Assembly (NCBI GenBank): GCA_002794775.1
Contig: NBAY01000029.1
Span: forward strand, 1 to 64,000
Source of the DNA: Porodaedalea pini
Taxonomy: Eukaryota; Basidiomycota; Agaricomycetes; Hymenochaetales; Hymenochaetaceae
Direction of reading: 5' to 3'
DNA length: 64,000 nucleotides
Shown here: one piece after another, positions 20,643 to 32,637 of the stretch
Layout of the letters: every line of letters starts with the position of its first letter
Numbering within the stretch: position 1 is the stretch's first letter
Notes under the pieces: model-generated
What the model saw: the letters and a program-made list of their open reading frames with translations, nothing else
Told to the model about the DNA's origin: nothing
The model's database searches: none
Translations under genes and position numbers: made by a program

Positions 20643-23408
20643 TCATTTACATTTCTCGTTTCTGTCACAATTATTACACGCAAATGCCTTTGCAAACTCA
20701 TGCATATCAGTCGATAGTGAATGGAAATGGATTAAGTTCTGGGTTTTGGAACACCGTCTTTCATTTCGTGTACCTCTCTCCACAACACCCTCGTCCTGCG
20801 CTTTGATCACTGAATAACAAAACACAGGTTTTAGTCGAGATTCTGGCCACAAGCAAGATAGCGCACTTACAAAGGGCGAGATGTTTTGAATAGAACCTAC
20901 ACAGCGCTAGGTTCCCTGGATCAATAACTTAGCAAAGGCAACAGATACTGAGAACGAATTGTAACATGCCCATCATGAAGTACAAGCCTGGGACTCCACT
21001 CCATCTCCAGGAAGAATTCATTTCTCCTTCCTTGTTGAGACCCCAGATATCATCGAGCTAAGCTGCGATTTCATATCTTGCCAGTTGTGCGACAAGCTTT
21101 TTCGGATCTCCAAGGCTGCTGATGAAATCGTGTTCACTGAATATGGTCACATGAATTTCATTGCGCATCTGCTTACCCTGTCGCAAAGATAATGACATCT
21201 GCTGGTAGTTCACTCCCATCCTCGAACACAATCGATGTCTTTGAGAAGTGGGATATCGCACTGTCATTCTTGAGCTTGATCTTCCCGTCGACAATAAGTT
21301 GGCTTGCTCCGACGTCTAGATAGTACCCCCCACTGCAATCGTACGCCAATGTGACAAGACCAGAGCCATCAGAGCCAAAGTTCAATCTGAAACCGTGATC
21401 TTCTACACCCTTCAAGAGCTCTCTATCGGATGAGAAGTAAACAAAGAATTCACTCAAATACAGTTGAAATACTAGGAAACAAGGAGTTGAGAGATTGACA
21501 AACTTGTCCGCCTCAGCTATTTTCTTCGTCAATCGTTGGTGAAGAAGGTGTAAGACCTTGGTTGGGAAAGACGCCGACAATCAGTCTGCAATTTCGGTGG
21601 GAGGTGCTCCTTCCCCAAAAAGGCCTGTAATTATGAGACATAGGAAGAGTACAACATAAAAAAAGTAGGAGAGAGATACTAACCTCCAAACTGCAATGGT
21701 GAGCCTCTCTTCGTAGACATAATATATGTTGAGCTCCTTTGGTATATAGTAACATCTAGCAGACGAATTAGAAATGAGGCAGATGATGAATCACAAGTAT
21801 AACGGCCTGTACCGTACTGATAGTGGTCATGAGTGATGTCGTGCCCTATATGAACACAGGAGGTAAGGAAAATGCACCAGTACAATCGACCCAACCTCTC
21901 TAGACTGACCAGAAGTGCACGCTCCAATCACGACGACCTTCTTGCCTATGTGTTCTGCAGCAGTCTTGTACTGTGTCGAGTGAATTATTTCCCCCTCAAA
22001 CTGATCCTGAGAATCCCTGACTTAGGCTTTCAGAGATTGAGAAAAAAGACCACGATAGCTCACCGTGCCTGAAATCGTTGGCATGTTGGGCAACCCTCCT
22101 CCAAATCCAGTAGCGAAGACGACATGACGGGAGTTGAGAACTCTCGTTGATCCATCTGAAAGCTTCGCAGTTACGGTCCAGCCTTGACCATTTGGAAGCT
22201 GTTCCAGCTTTTCCGCTGTTGAACCTAGCCAGATATCAAACTCCATTGACCGTGCGTATGATTCAAGTCAGTCTTCTAGCTGAGACGATTCAAATGAATG
22301 GTCAGACACTCACTCTGATCACTTCACAATCCGTAATACCTTTGGCGCTGGCGTCCAAACTGGCCATGAAGAAGGAAATGTAGGTCAAACCTTGAGCATC
22401 ATTTCATAGCTTCATGAGAAAATCACTCACGGTATGTAGGGCATATGGTCATACCCTTAAGCACCCTTCAGCAAACAGCGTAATTTAATATTCCAACATG
22501 ACTTACAAACAGGATCATGGAGACACAGTGCTTTGTAACGCCCTCTCCAGTGATCTCCCACTCTCACATGCTTCTCAAGAACGAGTACTGGAACATCCAG
22601 TAGTTTGAGGCGAGTCACAATATCAAGACCACTGTGTCCACCACCGATAATCACCACAGCTGATTCCGTGTCTCTAAATTCTGTTTCCTGCTGGCGTTTC
22701 TCCAGCCACATCCCATGGTTTGGGATGAAGTCTCGGTTTGGACCAGAATGTTCAGGAAAGCCTTTCAGTTCTTCGAGGTTGGTATATACAACATGACCTT
22801 TCCAGTTCTTTGTAGCTGTAGGGACAATGCGAAAGACTCCAGAACCGACCCCAACTGTCGTCTCAAATACGAACATCCCTTGGATCCACGCGAGGTCAGG
22901 ATACAGCTTCTGGAACTCAATGGAGTCCTCCTTGAACTGCAGTTTGGAGAGCCTTGCAGATGGGAGTATATCCTGGAGAGCTGATTTAATTGATTGCGTC
23001 CCTTCGAAAGTAGGGAAGTCCCAGGTTAGAGCAAGTGTGTCCCGCTACAATGCATTTTCAAGCAGCAAGCCTGACACTAGGGACTGGTGTGGCATCCGCA
23101 AGAGACTTAACCGATCCGTGGGCATGGGAATTTCAACTGCGGATTGAATAGAAAAACTGCGGATACCGCGGTACGCGTACAAAACTGCAGGTCAAAATTC
23201 ACACACCCACAGATCGGTTAAGCCTCTTGCGGCATTCACACCAGTCCCTACCTGACACTGATAATGCATTAGTTGCTTCGAGTCAACTCGCAAAGTCCTA
23301 AAACCACTCGGAAGCAATGCTTCCAGCATCCAGAGCCTCCGGGACTTCCGCTTTAAGCCTATCAAGTGTTGGAAGACAGTTCTGAAGAATGCCAATGTCG
23401 ACAGTCAT
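20643..23408 (-). pseudogene. Flavin-containing monooxygenase pseudogene (basidiomycete YUCCA-like FMO family)
   Basis: From an ATG at 23408 the exons read MTVDIGILQNCLPTLDRLK, then DLAWIQGMFVFETTVGVGSG, VVIIGGGHSGLDIVTRLKLL (NADPH or FAD Rossmann motif GGGHSG, about 22625-22650), RYKALCLHDPV, WYDHMPYIP, FPSSWPVWTPAPK, HVVFATGFGGG (about 22120), KKVVVIGACTSG, YQRSSTYIMSTKRG, YYLDVGASQLIVDGKIKLK, GSELPADVIIFATG and DDIWGLNKEGE, ending near IKAQDEGVVERGTR. That is the full domain order of this family of about 600 residues, with introns. It is dead: in-frame stops lie at 23298-23300, 23283-23285, 23045-23047, 22268-22270, 21581-21583 and 21058-21060, and a 173-bp MITE interrupts the first exon. 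Confidence 0.94.
23070..23258. mobile_element. 173-bp hAT-like MITE with 8-bp target duplication inside the FMO exon
   Basis: The element (23078-23250) starts TAGGGACTGGTGTGGCATCC and ends with the inverted counterpart ...CACCAGTCCCTA; the TIRs are about 38 bp with a few mismatches. CCTGACAC occurs directly on both sides (23070-23077 and 23251-23258). An 8-bp duplication and TAGGG-type ends fit the hAT superfamily. Removing one duplication and the element restores the monooxygenase alignment. Confidence 0.95.
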
Positions 23409-23583
23409 TAAAGGTTGATAATGGTATGAAAGAACAAGCGTGTGACAGACAGTACTTGTCACTCGCATCCGGGCCATCTTTGAGAAGAGAAGAGAGTCGA
23501 AGAAGCCTTCCGTGTGATTAATATTGTACATATCAGCTGATTTCTGGCTTATACAATTTATGTGACGTCGAGATAACATACTA

Positions 23584-24433
23584 CAGCCTTTTTCATAAGT
23601 CCTGCGACATGTGCATGTCACGTGAAGTGAGCCATGTCAGAGCCAAAGTGTCAAAAAATTAGAATGAATGCCTATTTTCTCTGTGAATTCTGCACAGTAC
23701 CTGCTCATTAAGTACTCAAAAAAAAAGGCACAGTTCTCAGGAGAAGAAATATGTAAAATATGGAGCAATAAATTGACTGTGTAGGTGGGTGGAGATCAAA
23801 CAAGTGCAGCTGGTCTGTTCTCTCACCCATTTCCACTGAGATTCAAAAATTATGGCTCCCCTACATCTACCTATAAAATTCTTTCCTGTGTCTTTAAATT
23901 AAGTATATGACTATATCAACATCTCTTGAAAGTTTGAAGCCAATCCATTCAGTATTCATGGTGCAGCAGCAAGATTTGTGTTCCACTTCAAGCTCTTTCC
24001 ACCCTCCTTTTCTTACAACAGGTCTTGCAGAGTAGAACACAAATCTTGCTGCTGCACCATGAATACTGAATGGATTGGCTTCAAACTTTCAGGAGATGTT
24101 GGTATAGTCATATACTTAATTTAAAGATACAGGAAAGAATTTTATAGGTAGATGTAGGGGAGCCATAATTTTTGAATCTCAGTGGAAATGGGTGAGAGAA
24201 CAGACCAGCTGCACTTGTTTGATCTCTACCCACCTACACAGTCAATTTATTGCTCCCTATTTTACATATTTCTTCTCCTGAGAACCGTGCCTTTTTTTTG
24301 AGTACTTAATGAGCAGGTACTGTGCAGAATTCACAGAGAAAATAGGCATTCATTCTAATTTTTCGACACTTTGGCTCTGATGCGGCTCACGTCATGTGAC
24401 ATGCACGTGTCACAGGACTTATGAAAATGGCTG
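23584..24433. mobile_element. Foldback MITE, copy 2 of 5
   Basis: CAGCC...GGCTG with TA on both sides, 850 bp. The centre orientation is opposite to copy 1. ATAC also precedes the left TA and follows the right TA, which may be chance. Confidence 0.95.
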
Positions 24434-24716
24434 TAATACAGTGATAGACAAATATTGTAAGCTGTGCAATAGCAGCTGGGACGACTAGAGATTCAAGACA
24501 AAACTACATTGTATCTCTGACACAATTCCTGTTTGTGTGCCAAACGCCTTGTGGTGTGTTGCTGAGAACATCAGACCCACCCCTGCTCTCAGAGCTATAG
24601 AGTTCTGCCGATCGATTTCATCACAAGTGTCATCACATCACTATTATACTCTGAGATCTTATCTTAATATTGAACCGACGAAGGCCCTTTTGCCTACAGC
24701 CACCATCAGAAATGAC

Positions 24717-25060
24717 AAATTCTGACAAATTCTGACAAATTCTGACTAAAATTTGTCAGAATTAGTCACTATTAGTCACTATTAATCAGCCTTCTCTCCG
24801 CCGCTTTTGCACCTGCACCCCCCCCCCCAAAGCGGCAACTACAGCTGCAGATTACAAAACACCCTCAAACCGGCATCTCACAGATCACTCAAACTGGCAA
24901 CTCTGCAAATTGCTCAAACCAGCAACTCTGCAAATCGCTCAAACTGGCAACTCTGCAGATCACTCAAAGTGGCAGCATACACACAACACTTTGAACTCAA
25001 ACAACCCATTTCTCACTTGAACAAAATCGGAAAAATCATTTAAAAATTAAATCTAATTAG
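24717..25060. repeat. Short tandem repeats at the left of a dispersed element
   Basis: GACAAATTCT is repeated three times from about 24717, followed by an inverted ATTTGTCAGAATT and a C11 run near 24825. A degenerate CTCAAACTGGCAACTCTGCA repeat of about 27-30 bp has four units at 24870-24970. Related CAAAGCGGCAA words occur inverted near 56380-56660. Confidence 0.75.
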
Positions 25061-25194
25061 AAATTTAATGTGCCATCTTCCTCATGAGTATTGGTGCATA
25101 AATTGCCACATCACATCAACTAATTTGAGCTTTCTTGATGATGAAAAAATAGTTTGCATATAAAAGACAGCACAGGACCTTTATGGAAGGCACC

Positions 25195-25830
25195 TAGGTA
25201 GTATCAACACTTGAGCCCACAAGACAGACAGGACAAAACAATCTTTGTTACTGTCAGATAGACTGAGGCAACAAAGGCATTAGAAAGGGTTCAAATAGAA
25301 AGGATTATATAATATGAACTATACAGTACCAGTCTGAAAGGAATCCATTGAGAATTGCTCTTGGAATATATAACTCAGCATTTGCATGCTGAAGGATCAC
25401 TTGACTCAGTGCAAGTGTGTATAAGCATCAGACAAGCTCACATTAGCTTCTGATGGGTTGGGGAGTGAAGAGGATATGAAAAGGATATAAATAGAATGTA
25501 ACATGCCCTGCTCCAAAGATCTCGAGGCTATGCTGCCACTAAGTTTTGGGCTCAGATTTAGTCTTCAGGCTCAGACTCAGTACGTTTGTCAGACTTGGCA
25601 CTTAGGCTCAGACTTGGCATGATCATGAGACTCGGCACTCAGACTCAGACTTGGCATGGTCATGGTGTAGACTCAGTATCATGGTGTAGACTCAGTATCA
25701 TGGTGTAGACTCGGTATCATGGTGTAGACTCAGTACTCCAAGTCATGACACAACATCCAGACAGTTGGTGTCATGTCAGCTGTGGTAAGAATGCTCTGGC
25801 AGGCTTACACTTTATATTATATTAGGACTC
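25195..25830 (+). repeat. Dispersed repeat family member with 19-bp minisatellite
   Basis: Related to the palindrome-arm block (16146-16766, forward) and to 55700-56300 (reversed). It carries its own minisatellite, four units of CATGGTGTAGACTCAGTAT at about 25661-25740, different from the 32-bp array in the palindrome. No coding frame was recognised; probably a non-autonomous mobile element. Confidence 0.7.
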
Positions 25831-26297
25831 ACTCCAATGGATGTCCCAAGGAAAAATAAGGTGATACATAAAGCTGAGAACATAGGAGCATAACTTGTAG
25901 CCAGACTGAAGATTGCAGTGAAGTACAATGTAAGGTTGAAAGCAGTACTCTGAGTGAGTAAGTCAGAGCCTCTAGAGAAAAAGTCAGCAAGGGAAATCTT
26001 TGTTTAAGCATTGAATTCCTACATAATCCTCATTGTACAGCACTGAGCATCATTCCAAAAAATATTGAGGAAAAGAGATCTACAATATGGCTGTCTATAA
26101 CTGTAGAAGTTGCAAGTTAAGCAGAAATGTGCAGGAACAAAAGAAAAGATTGTACATATTAGTCATAAGCTTACTACACCTGTCCTTACACATGGGCAAC
26201 TGACATAATGTGACAACCAATATTGTATTTAGTGGGGCTTTGGTGTAATTAGAATTTCACAATAAAATTCAAGTTTCTTCCAGACAGACTAAGATAA
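25831..26297. other. AT-rich spacer, nothing recognised
   Basis: No coding or repeat match was seen between the dispersed repeat and the hairpin. Confidence 0.5.
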
Positions 26298-26400
26298 TAC
26301 AGGTGGGTGTAAGTGAAGGCTAAGTCATGTGCACCAGTTTGGCTGGGAGTTGCTGCATAAAGCTTGCACATGACTCAGCCATCACTTACACCCACCTGTA
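26298..26400. mobile_element. 103-bp hairpin (miniature foldback)
   Basis: TACAGGTGGGTGTAAGTGA at the left pairs with TCACTTACACCCACCTGTA at the right. The arms are about 36 bp with few mismatches and the loop is about 31 bp. TA lies at each end. It is too short for any gene and probably a miniature element. Confidence 0.75.
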
Positions 26401-26452
26401 TATTATCTGTAGAACTCAGATAAAGTCAGAATAAATATGAGCACTGTGTTTA

Positions 26453-26667
26453 AACCCAAGTCCTGGCAAAGCTAGGATGGATCTAAATATTGCATTTAAA
26501 AAAACAAGTCCTGGCAAAGCCAGGATGGATCTAAGCATTGCATTTAAAAAAACAAGTCCTGGCGAAGCCAGGATGGATCTAAGCATTGCGTTTAAAAAAA
26601 CAAGTCCCGGCAAAGCCGGGATGGATCCAAGCACTGCGTTTGAAGCGAAGTCCCGGCTTCGCCGGGA
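26453..26667. repeat. 48-bp tandem repeat with internal hairpins
   Basis: Four and a half units of 48 bp, each starting with a hairpin of the form AAGTCCYGGC...GCCRGGA. The right-hand unit is a perfect GC-rich hairpin (AAGTCCCGGCTTCGCCGGGA). Units further left carry C-to-T and G-to-A changes in both hairpin arms. All frames stay open over the array; it is not a gene. Confidence 0.92.
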
Positions 26668-27445
26668 CTTCAGCTGGTGCGTTTTTGTTGATGAATTGCT
26701 CGGCGGACGGCTCCTCATGGCATAATTTGGGATTCGCCTCGATAGTGTGCGTTACCAGGTTGTGATACTAATGATTATGAGGAGAGGTATATTGGCTATG
26801 CCCTTGGCCCAATCGTCGTACAGGAACCCCCAGCAACAAGTGTAGCTGTACATTCGCCGCAGGCTGTGCGAAGGCGTCGTACCAAGTAGTCGATCCTCGT
26901 ACGCGGAGTCTCTATCGGAAGGTATCGATGGCGGCGGGAGAAGGAGGCGCAGCGCGACAAAATAGGTGAACCGGTAGTCTAACCCGACGTTTGGCTCCGC
27001 TACTCGTGCGGCCAATTGCCTATGGCGGGTGTCATGTGTCGGGAGGGAGCGAGATCAAGAGCGTGATGTGCAGCGCAATCCCTACGCCACCTCCATCGCG
27101 GAACGGATCCACGGCCGCGATGTTCCCACCTGTACAGCGACTCTTTCCTATCCATCATCCAGGTAATACACCTCCGGCCTGCATTCGCTAGACCCATTAA
27201 GCATTCGCACCTGGACGTGTAGAATTGGCCGCTTAGCCCGTTAAGGATGTCCGCCGTCACATCGGTCTTGACGCCGCACATAATGCATTGCGGAATCGGC
27301 AAACCTATTCTGCTGCGTGGTTGTCGCAGAGCTCAAAGACATCTGCCGTCTCATTCCTGTAGAGGCAATCCTGCGAGACAGGCCTTCCTTTTAAACAACA
27401 GCGTCGGACACGCCTACGATGTGCACCGCCGTACCCACAAGCCGG
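26668..27445. other. GC-richer, gene-like but unrecognised
   Basis: Several short minus-strand frames (for example 26752-27015 and 27000-27302) lack recognisable motifs. It may continue the PAN1-like fragment downstream, but no alignment could be made. Confidence 0.35.
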
Positions 27446-28245
27446 CTATCGGTATTGGGTTTGATTCGTCGCACTTTTCACGACTATCGTCTGGTGCAGC
27501 ATAACGTCGATATACGATAATATGTCGTCTCTCCTTTCATTTAATCGATCCTGCGATGCAGCGGTGACTGTAAACCTGAGACATGAGCTTGTGATACGTC
27601 TCAAGTACTCGGCGTCCTTCCTGTACAGACCATCAACAGATACTGCCGATGCGGGGCGCGACGTGTCATGTTCGAGAGTATCCTTGGGGAGATTGGCGGA
27701 CGTCTCGAGGTCGCGAGAGGACGGGAGTAAGAGCTTTAGTGGGAGCTGATCGGGGACCTTCATCCCATTGAGTTCTGTAACAAGTCAAATTAAATCAATC
27801 GATTTCTCTAGCGGAGAGACGACCCACTTTTGTAAATTTGAGTCATAGCGACGCGAAACTTAGCAAGGTTTAAAATTTGTCTCCGTTATTCGCATTGGTA
27901 GGAGCCATGTCTCAGCCAACGCATCCTTATCCAATCCGCTGTGCCCGAATACCTCGAGTTCCATCTGGCCGCTTACGAGTCCCGTCCCGTGAGCATCCAA
28001 CGCGAGGAAGATCTGGCCATAATTCTTCTTGGCTTTTGCGAGCATCCATGCCACGTTCGGCGTCGTTGATTGCTGGTTTTACTGCTGAATGCCTGGCTGG
28101 AAGTGCCAGGCTGGCCGCTGGACACATCCGCGAACCGCGGCACACCGCCTGAGTGTAGCCCGAGTGTTTTGCACCATCTGCAAACGAGGGTCGACGTAGC
28201 CAGTAGCTTGGAGAACGAGAGGAGAGGAACCGAGGAGTCCAGTCA
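27446..28245 (-). pseudogene. PAN1: PAN1-like EH-domain protein fragment
   Basis: Minus-strand pieces in order: TGLLGSSPLVLQATGYVDPR and LQM (a PTGY-repeat region); KKNYGQIFLALDAHGTGLVS, GQMELEVFGHSGLDKDAL and NLAKFRVAMTQIYK (an EH domain with EF-hand-like loops); an intron; then LNGMKVPDQLPLKLLLPSSR and DLETSANLPKDTLEHDTSR. PAN1 proteins have the order PTGY repeats, EH domain, then an LNG...VP-ELPPELVPPSSRDL segment. The intact protein scaffolds actin patches in endocytosis. Frame changes and missing N- and C-terminal regions make this a fragment. Confidence 0.77.
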
Positions 28246-28330
28246 TCTGGGGCACAATTGGACTGGACCACCACCAACATCGGTGACGGGTTCAAGTTTG
28301 GGGAGGCGGTGGGGTGAGTGCTTGGAGCTG

Positions 28331-28804
28331 CTACTTAACTCAGGCGCTGAGGTTGGGTAAGGCCTTGAACGTTTTGTTGACCTTCCTTTTTTTTTTTTAC
28401 GAAACGCCTAAATCAGTGAACTTAGAGCCCGAGCTACACAGAGATGTTATGTAAGTCGAAACGACGCCTGAAGGGCACGTGTGACAAGGCTACCTTATTT
28501 GGTCCTGCTAACTGTGCTAGAGCGGTGTACCGTGACACTCATGTTATCTATCAATATCATCTTCGTCAAACCAGCAAAAGAAGACACACACTACGATGGG
28601 AAACTCAAGTGCGACACAAAGGACCATATCGAGGCATAGTGTAAAAAAATCTTGCGTCTTGAGTGTGGTCGAGGACTTCAGAAGGATCAAACCTCAAGCG
28701 TAGCGTCACGCAAACTGAAGGCGACCTGAAGGCCGAAGCCAACACAGGAAAACATTTAGTTAGCTAAGTCGAAGGATGTCAAAAAAGAGAGAAGCTGCTT
28801 GTTA
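28331..28804. other. Unrecognised spacer
   Basis: Includes a poly-T tract near 28386-28400 and a short plus-strand frame at 28444-28644 without motifs. Confidence 0.5.
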
Positions 28805-29653
28805 CAGCCATTTTCATAAGTCCTGCGACACGTGCATGTCACGTGAAATGAGCCGCGGCTGAGCCGAAATGTCGAAAAATTAGAATGAATGCCTATTTTC
28901 TCTGTGAATTCTGCACAGTACCTGCTCATTAAGTACTCAAAAAAAAGGCACGGTTCTCAGGAGAAGAAATATGTAAAATAGGGAGCAATACATTGACTGT
29001 GTAGGCAGTTGGAGATCAAACAAGTGCAGCTGGTCTGTTCTCTCACACATTTCCACCGAGATTCAAAAATTATGGCTCCCCTACATCTACCTATAAAATT
29101 CTTTCCTGTATCTTTAAATTAAGTATATGACTATACCAACATCTCCTGCAAGTTTGAAGCCAATCCATTCAGTATTCATGGTCCAGCAGCAAGATTTGTG
29201 TTCCACTTCAAGCTCTTTCCACCCTCCTTTTCTTACAACAGGTCTTGCAGAGTAGAACACAAATCTTGCTGCTGCACCATGAATACTGAATGGATTGGCT
29301 TCAAACTTTCAGGAGATGTTGGTATAGTCATATACTTAATTTAAAGACACAGGAAAGAATTTTATAGGTAGATGTAGGGGAGCCATAATTTTTGAATCTT
29401 GGTGGAAATGGGTGAGAGAACAGACCAGCTGCACTTGTTTGATCTCCAACTGCCTACACAGTCAATGTATTGCTCCATATTTTACATATTTCTTCTCCTG
29501 AGAACCGTGCCTTTTTTTTGAGTACTTAATGAGCAGGTGCTGTGCAGAATTCACAGAGAAAATAGGCATTCATTCTAATTTTTCAACATTTCGGCTCAGC
29601 CGCAGCTCATTTCACGTGACATGCACGTGTTGCAGGACTTATGAAAATGGCTG
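28805..29653. mobile_element. Foldback MITE, copy 3 of 5
   Basis: CAGCC...GGCTG with TA on both sides, 849 bp. The centre has the same orientation as in copies 2 and 4. Confidence 0.95.
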
Positions 29654-30671
29654 TAAACGAAGAGATCGAACACAGCGGCGCGAAAACGAACAAATTCATT
29701 CTGGAGAACGAGGGACAGCATATCGAAGCAATTGCTGCACCCAACATCGCGCTGCTGGAGGTAGTAACGGGCATACAAGAATATATTGATGAACATGTCG
29801 ATGATATCGACCGCGTTATAAAGCATCCTACTTAGTTCTTACCATCATTGTCAAAATCATCGACCGCAACCCCGTAGGTCCCATCTTCCGCGTTCTGATC
29901 AAAGCATATCTCAACTTTTCATACATTGTACATTCGTGCACTCGAAGGCAATATTTCTGACTGGGGGCTTGCTTGATAAGATGTTTACCAAACTCAGCAG
30001 CATGAGGCTGGCACTACAACAGAGCAGGAGGTCGCCCTGATTAAAAAGGCAGTCCTCATTGGCTGCGCAAATCTCCTACTCCCATCGTCCGTGCCGCTGT
30101 CTTCTCTCTCCCTCGGCCCTTCACTTGGTGCCAATTAGGATGTCAGAGCTGTAGAGAAACAAGAACAATGTTGGCACGAAAGGCGACGGCAATGCTAACA
30201 ACATCGTAGAGCCGAACACATACAAGGACCTTTTGATGAGCGTGATCTGATCTACTTTAGGATCATCTGCGTTCTGCAGTAGTCAGACGGTCTTTCGCAG
30301 GTCGGACAGTGGGATCATGCCTGTATACTCCTTGAAAAATCTTCAGTCATGTTTAGTGGGACAGATGTGAGCGTGGACTGCCAGAACGTGAAGATGAAGC
30401 ATGCACTGAATGGAGGGACATGTGCCAGCCGCAGGCGATCAGCCAGATATTCTGGCAGCTGTACAGTGACAGGGTTTACCCCAGTGAGGCACGAATGGGT
30501 CCAATAGGTTCACGGACATGAATTGGTTCATGTATAATGCGTACCAGTGGCACTGAGACGACGGGCCTCATATTGTAGGGAGGATGCCATTTGACGCACT
30601 GTTGATCAGAATGGCAGACTGCACGGTTTTCAGAAGGAGTGGAGCACAGTTTTTTGGAACTTATGGTTCAA
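29654..30671. other. Gene-like debris interrupted by the copia element
   Basis: Plus-strand stretches look coding (29641-29835 with NKFILENEGQHIEAIAA; near 30020 TTTEQEVALIKKAVLIGCAN; near 30525 MNWFMYNAYQWH), but stops separate them and no family was recognised. The sequence resumes after the copia insertion at 35676. Confidence 0.35.
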
Positions 30672-30676
30672 GCACT

Positions 30677-30846
30677 TCTTAGATGAGCAGAAAAGTGGGA
30701 CAAAGCTGTAGATTAGGGGCGAGAGTGCCCGTCCTTATATACAGTACAATTGAATAGCATACTATAACGAGTAGGAAGTCATAGTCATGTGAGTAAACAA
30801 GTGAAGTCATAAGTAAATAAGTTGCATAAACAGTATCATTATAAGA
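30677..30846 (-). repeat. copia 3' LTR
   Basis: 170 bp, 3' relative to the minus-strand coding direction, immediately preceded on that strand by the polypurine tract. Confidence 0.95.
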
Positions 30847-30855
30847 CTCCCCTTC
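30847..30855 (-). promoter_or_regulatory. copia polypurine tract
   Basis: On the minus strand it reads GAAGGGGAG directly before the 3' LTR. It overlaps the last bases of the polymerase stop codon region. Confidence 0.85.
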
Positions 30856-32637
30856 AAGCGCGTGTTAGTCTAAGTTGTTCTACAAAGTGCTTGAGTAAAG
30901 TTACTGAAAGTGCTTTAGTGAGTAAATCAGCAATATTATGTTCAGTGGGGATGTATTTGACAGTAATAGTTCCTTTATCAATATGATCTCTAAAGAAATC
31001 TTTTTGTATATCAATATGTTTAGTTCTTTGAGAATATTTACGCTCAGGATCAGTTGCCATAGTAATAATAGCTTGATTATCAGTAAAGATTGTAGTAGGT
31101 GCAAACGAAGCCTGCAGAACTTCATTCACAAGTCTTTTTAGCCAAATAGCCTCCTGAGTCGCATAAGCTAGTGCAATAAGTTCAGCTTCAGCTACGGCTA
31201 ATGATACTAAAGTTTGTCTTTTACTTGACCATGATGTTATTGAATTGCCAAGTTTAAAGAAGTATCCGGATATGGCTTTATGCCCTTCAGTTGTCATTCC
31301 ATCAGAGTCAGTATATCCAGTAAGTTGAGTATTTTCAGTTCCGCCGAGTATGAGCCAATAGTCTTTAGTTGAGTGTAAGTATTGAAAACATTGTTTTGTG
31401 GTGTCAAAATGTTTAATACCAGGGTTAGTTAAATATCTCGCGAGTATTCCACATGTATAGGCAATATCTGGCCTGGTACAGTCTGCTGCATATCGCAGTG
31501 CTCCAACCATGTTCATGTAAGGTACCTTTTCCATGTAAGTAAGTTCTTCATCATTGGCTGGTGCATCGTCAGTTGATAGTTGTCTCCCTGGCTCCATAGG
31601 AGAATTCCTTAGTTTAGCATTTTCTAAGTTATAGCGTTTGATGATAGTTTCAATATAGTTTTGTTGTTTTAATGCTATAGTTTTAGTTTGACGGTTACGC
31701 TTGATTTCAATTCCAAGTAACCAGTGAATTTCATTTCCGTCAGTGTAAGTTACTTCATTTCCAATTTGAGTTTTTAGTTCAGTTAATAGTTGAGTTGATT
31801 TCGCAGCTATTGTAATGTCATCGACATGTACAAATAATACAAGTATAGTTTTATTGTTTTCTGTTTTGAAAAAGACTGCGTTGTCATTGTCTGATCTGGT
31901 TAATCCTATTTTAGTTAAGATTGACATTAGTTTCTTGTACCAACGTCTTCCTGCTTGTTTTAGTCCATATAGTGCTTTCTTTAGTTTCAGTATTTGTCCA
32001 GGTTTCAAGTCAGGTAATAGTTTATTATATCCTGGCAGTGGTTTGATGTAAATTTCTTCACCGTCTTCTAGTTCGCCATACAAGTAGGCTGATTTAATAT
32101 CTATTTGGTGTATTTCATAGTCATTAGTTGCTGCCCAGGAAAGTATAGTTTGCACAGTACTAAGTCGTGCTACTGGTGCAAATAAGTCATCTGAGTAAAA
32201 ATCAATTCCTTCTTGTTGCGCATATCCTTGCACAACTAGTCTTGCTTTGTATTTGTCAATTCGGCCATCGGCTAACTGTTTAGTTTTATAAACAAATCTA
32301 GTGCCAATGATATTTGCATTAGTGGGTGGGTAAACATATTCCCAAGTTTGTCTTTCTTTTAGTGTTTCAATTTCATCTTTCATGGCTTTTGCCCATCTAA
32401 GTGCATCTGGTTGCTTAATTGCTTGTTGAAAAGTGATGGGGTCGCCAAGTTGTTCGTTATTAAATTCATTGAATTCAGTTAAGTAAATAGCAAGATTAAG
32501 TTCTTCAGTATAGTCAAGTCCTCTAGAATGTTTAGTTGGTTTTCTTTGTCGCTCTGATCTTCTTGGTTCAGTGGTTTCAGTAGGTTTGTTTTGATTGTTT
32601 TCTAGTGGGGTATCAGTTTGCTCCCCTTCAATTTGAG
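30854..32637 (-). CDS. copia reverse transcriptase and RNase H
   Basis: The frame extends upstream of the first Met (32383) through RRSERQRKPTK and FQQAIKQPDALRWAKAM to about 32637, where it is out of frame with the integrase. Motifs are GTRFVYKTK, KARLVVQGYAQQEGIDF, APVARLSTVQ, QIDIKSAYLYGEL, ALYGLKQAGRRWY, the catalytic FVHVDDITI (HVDD in place of the usual YVDD), MVGALRYAADCTRPDIAY, GYTDSDGM and KHIDIQKDFFRDHI. The polymerase domain itself is uninterrupted. Confidence 0.96.
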
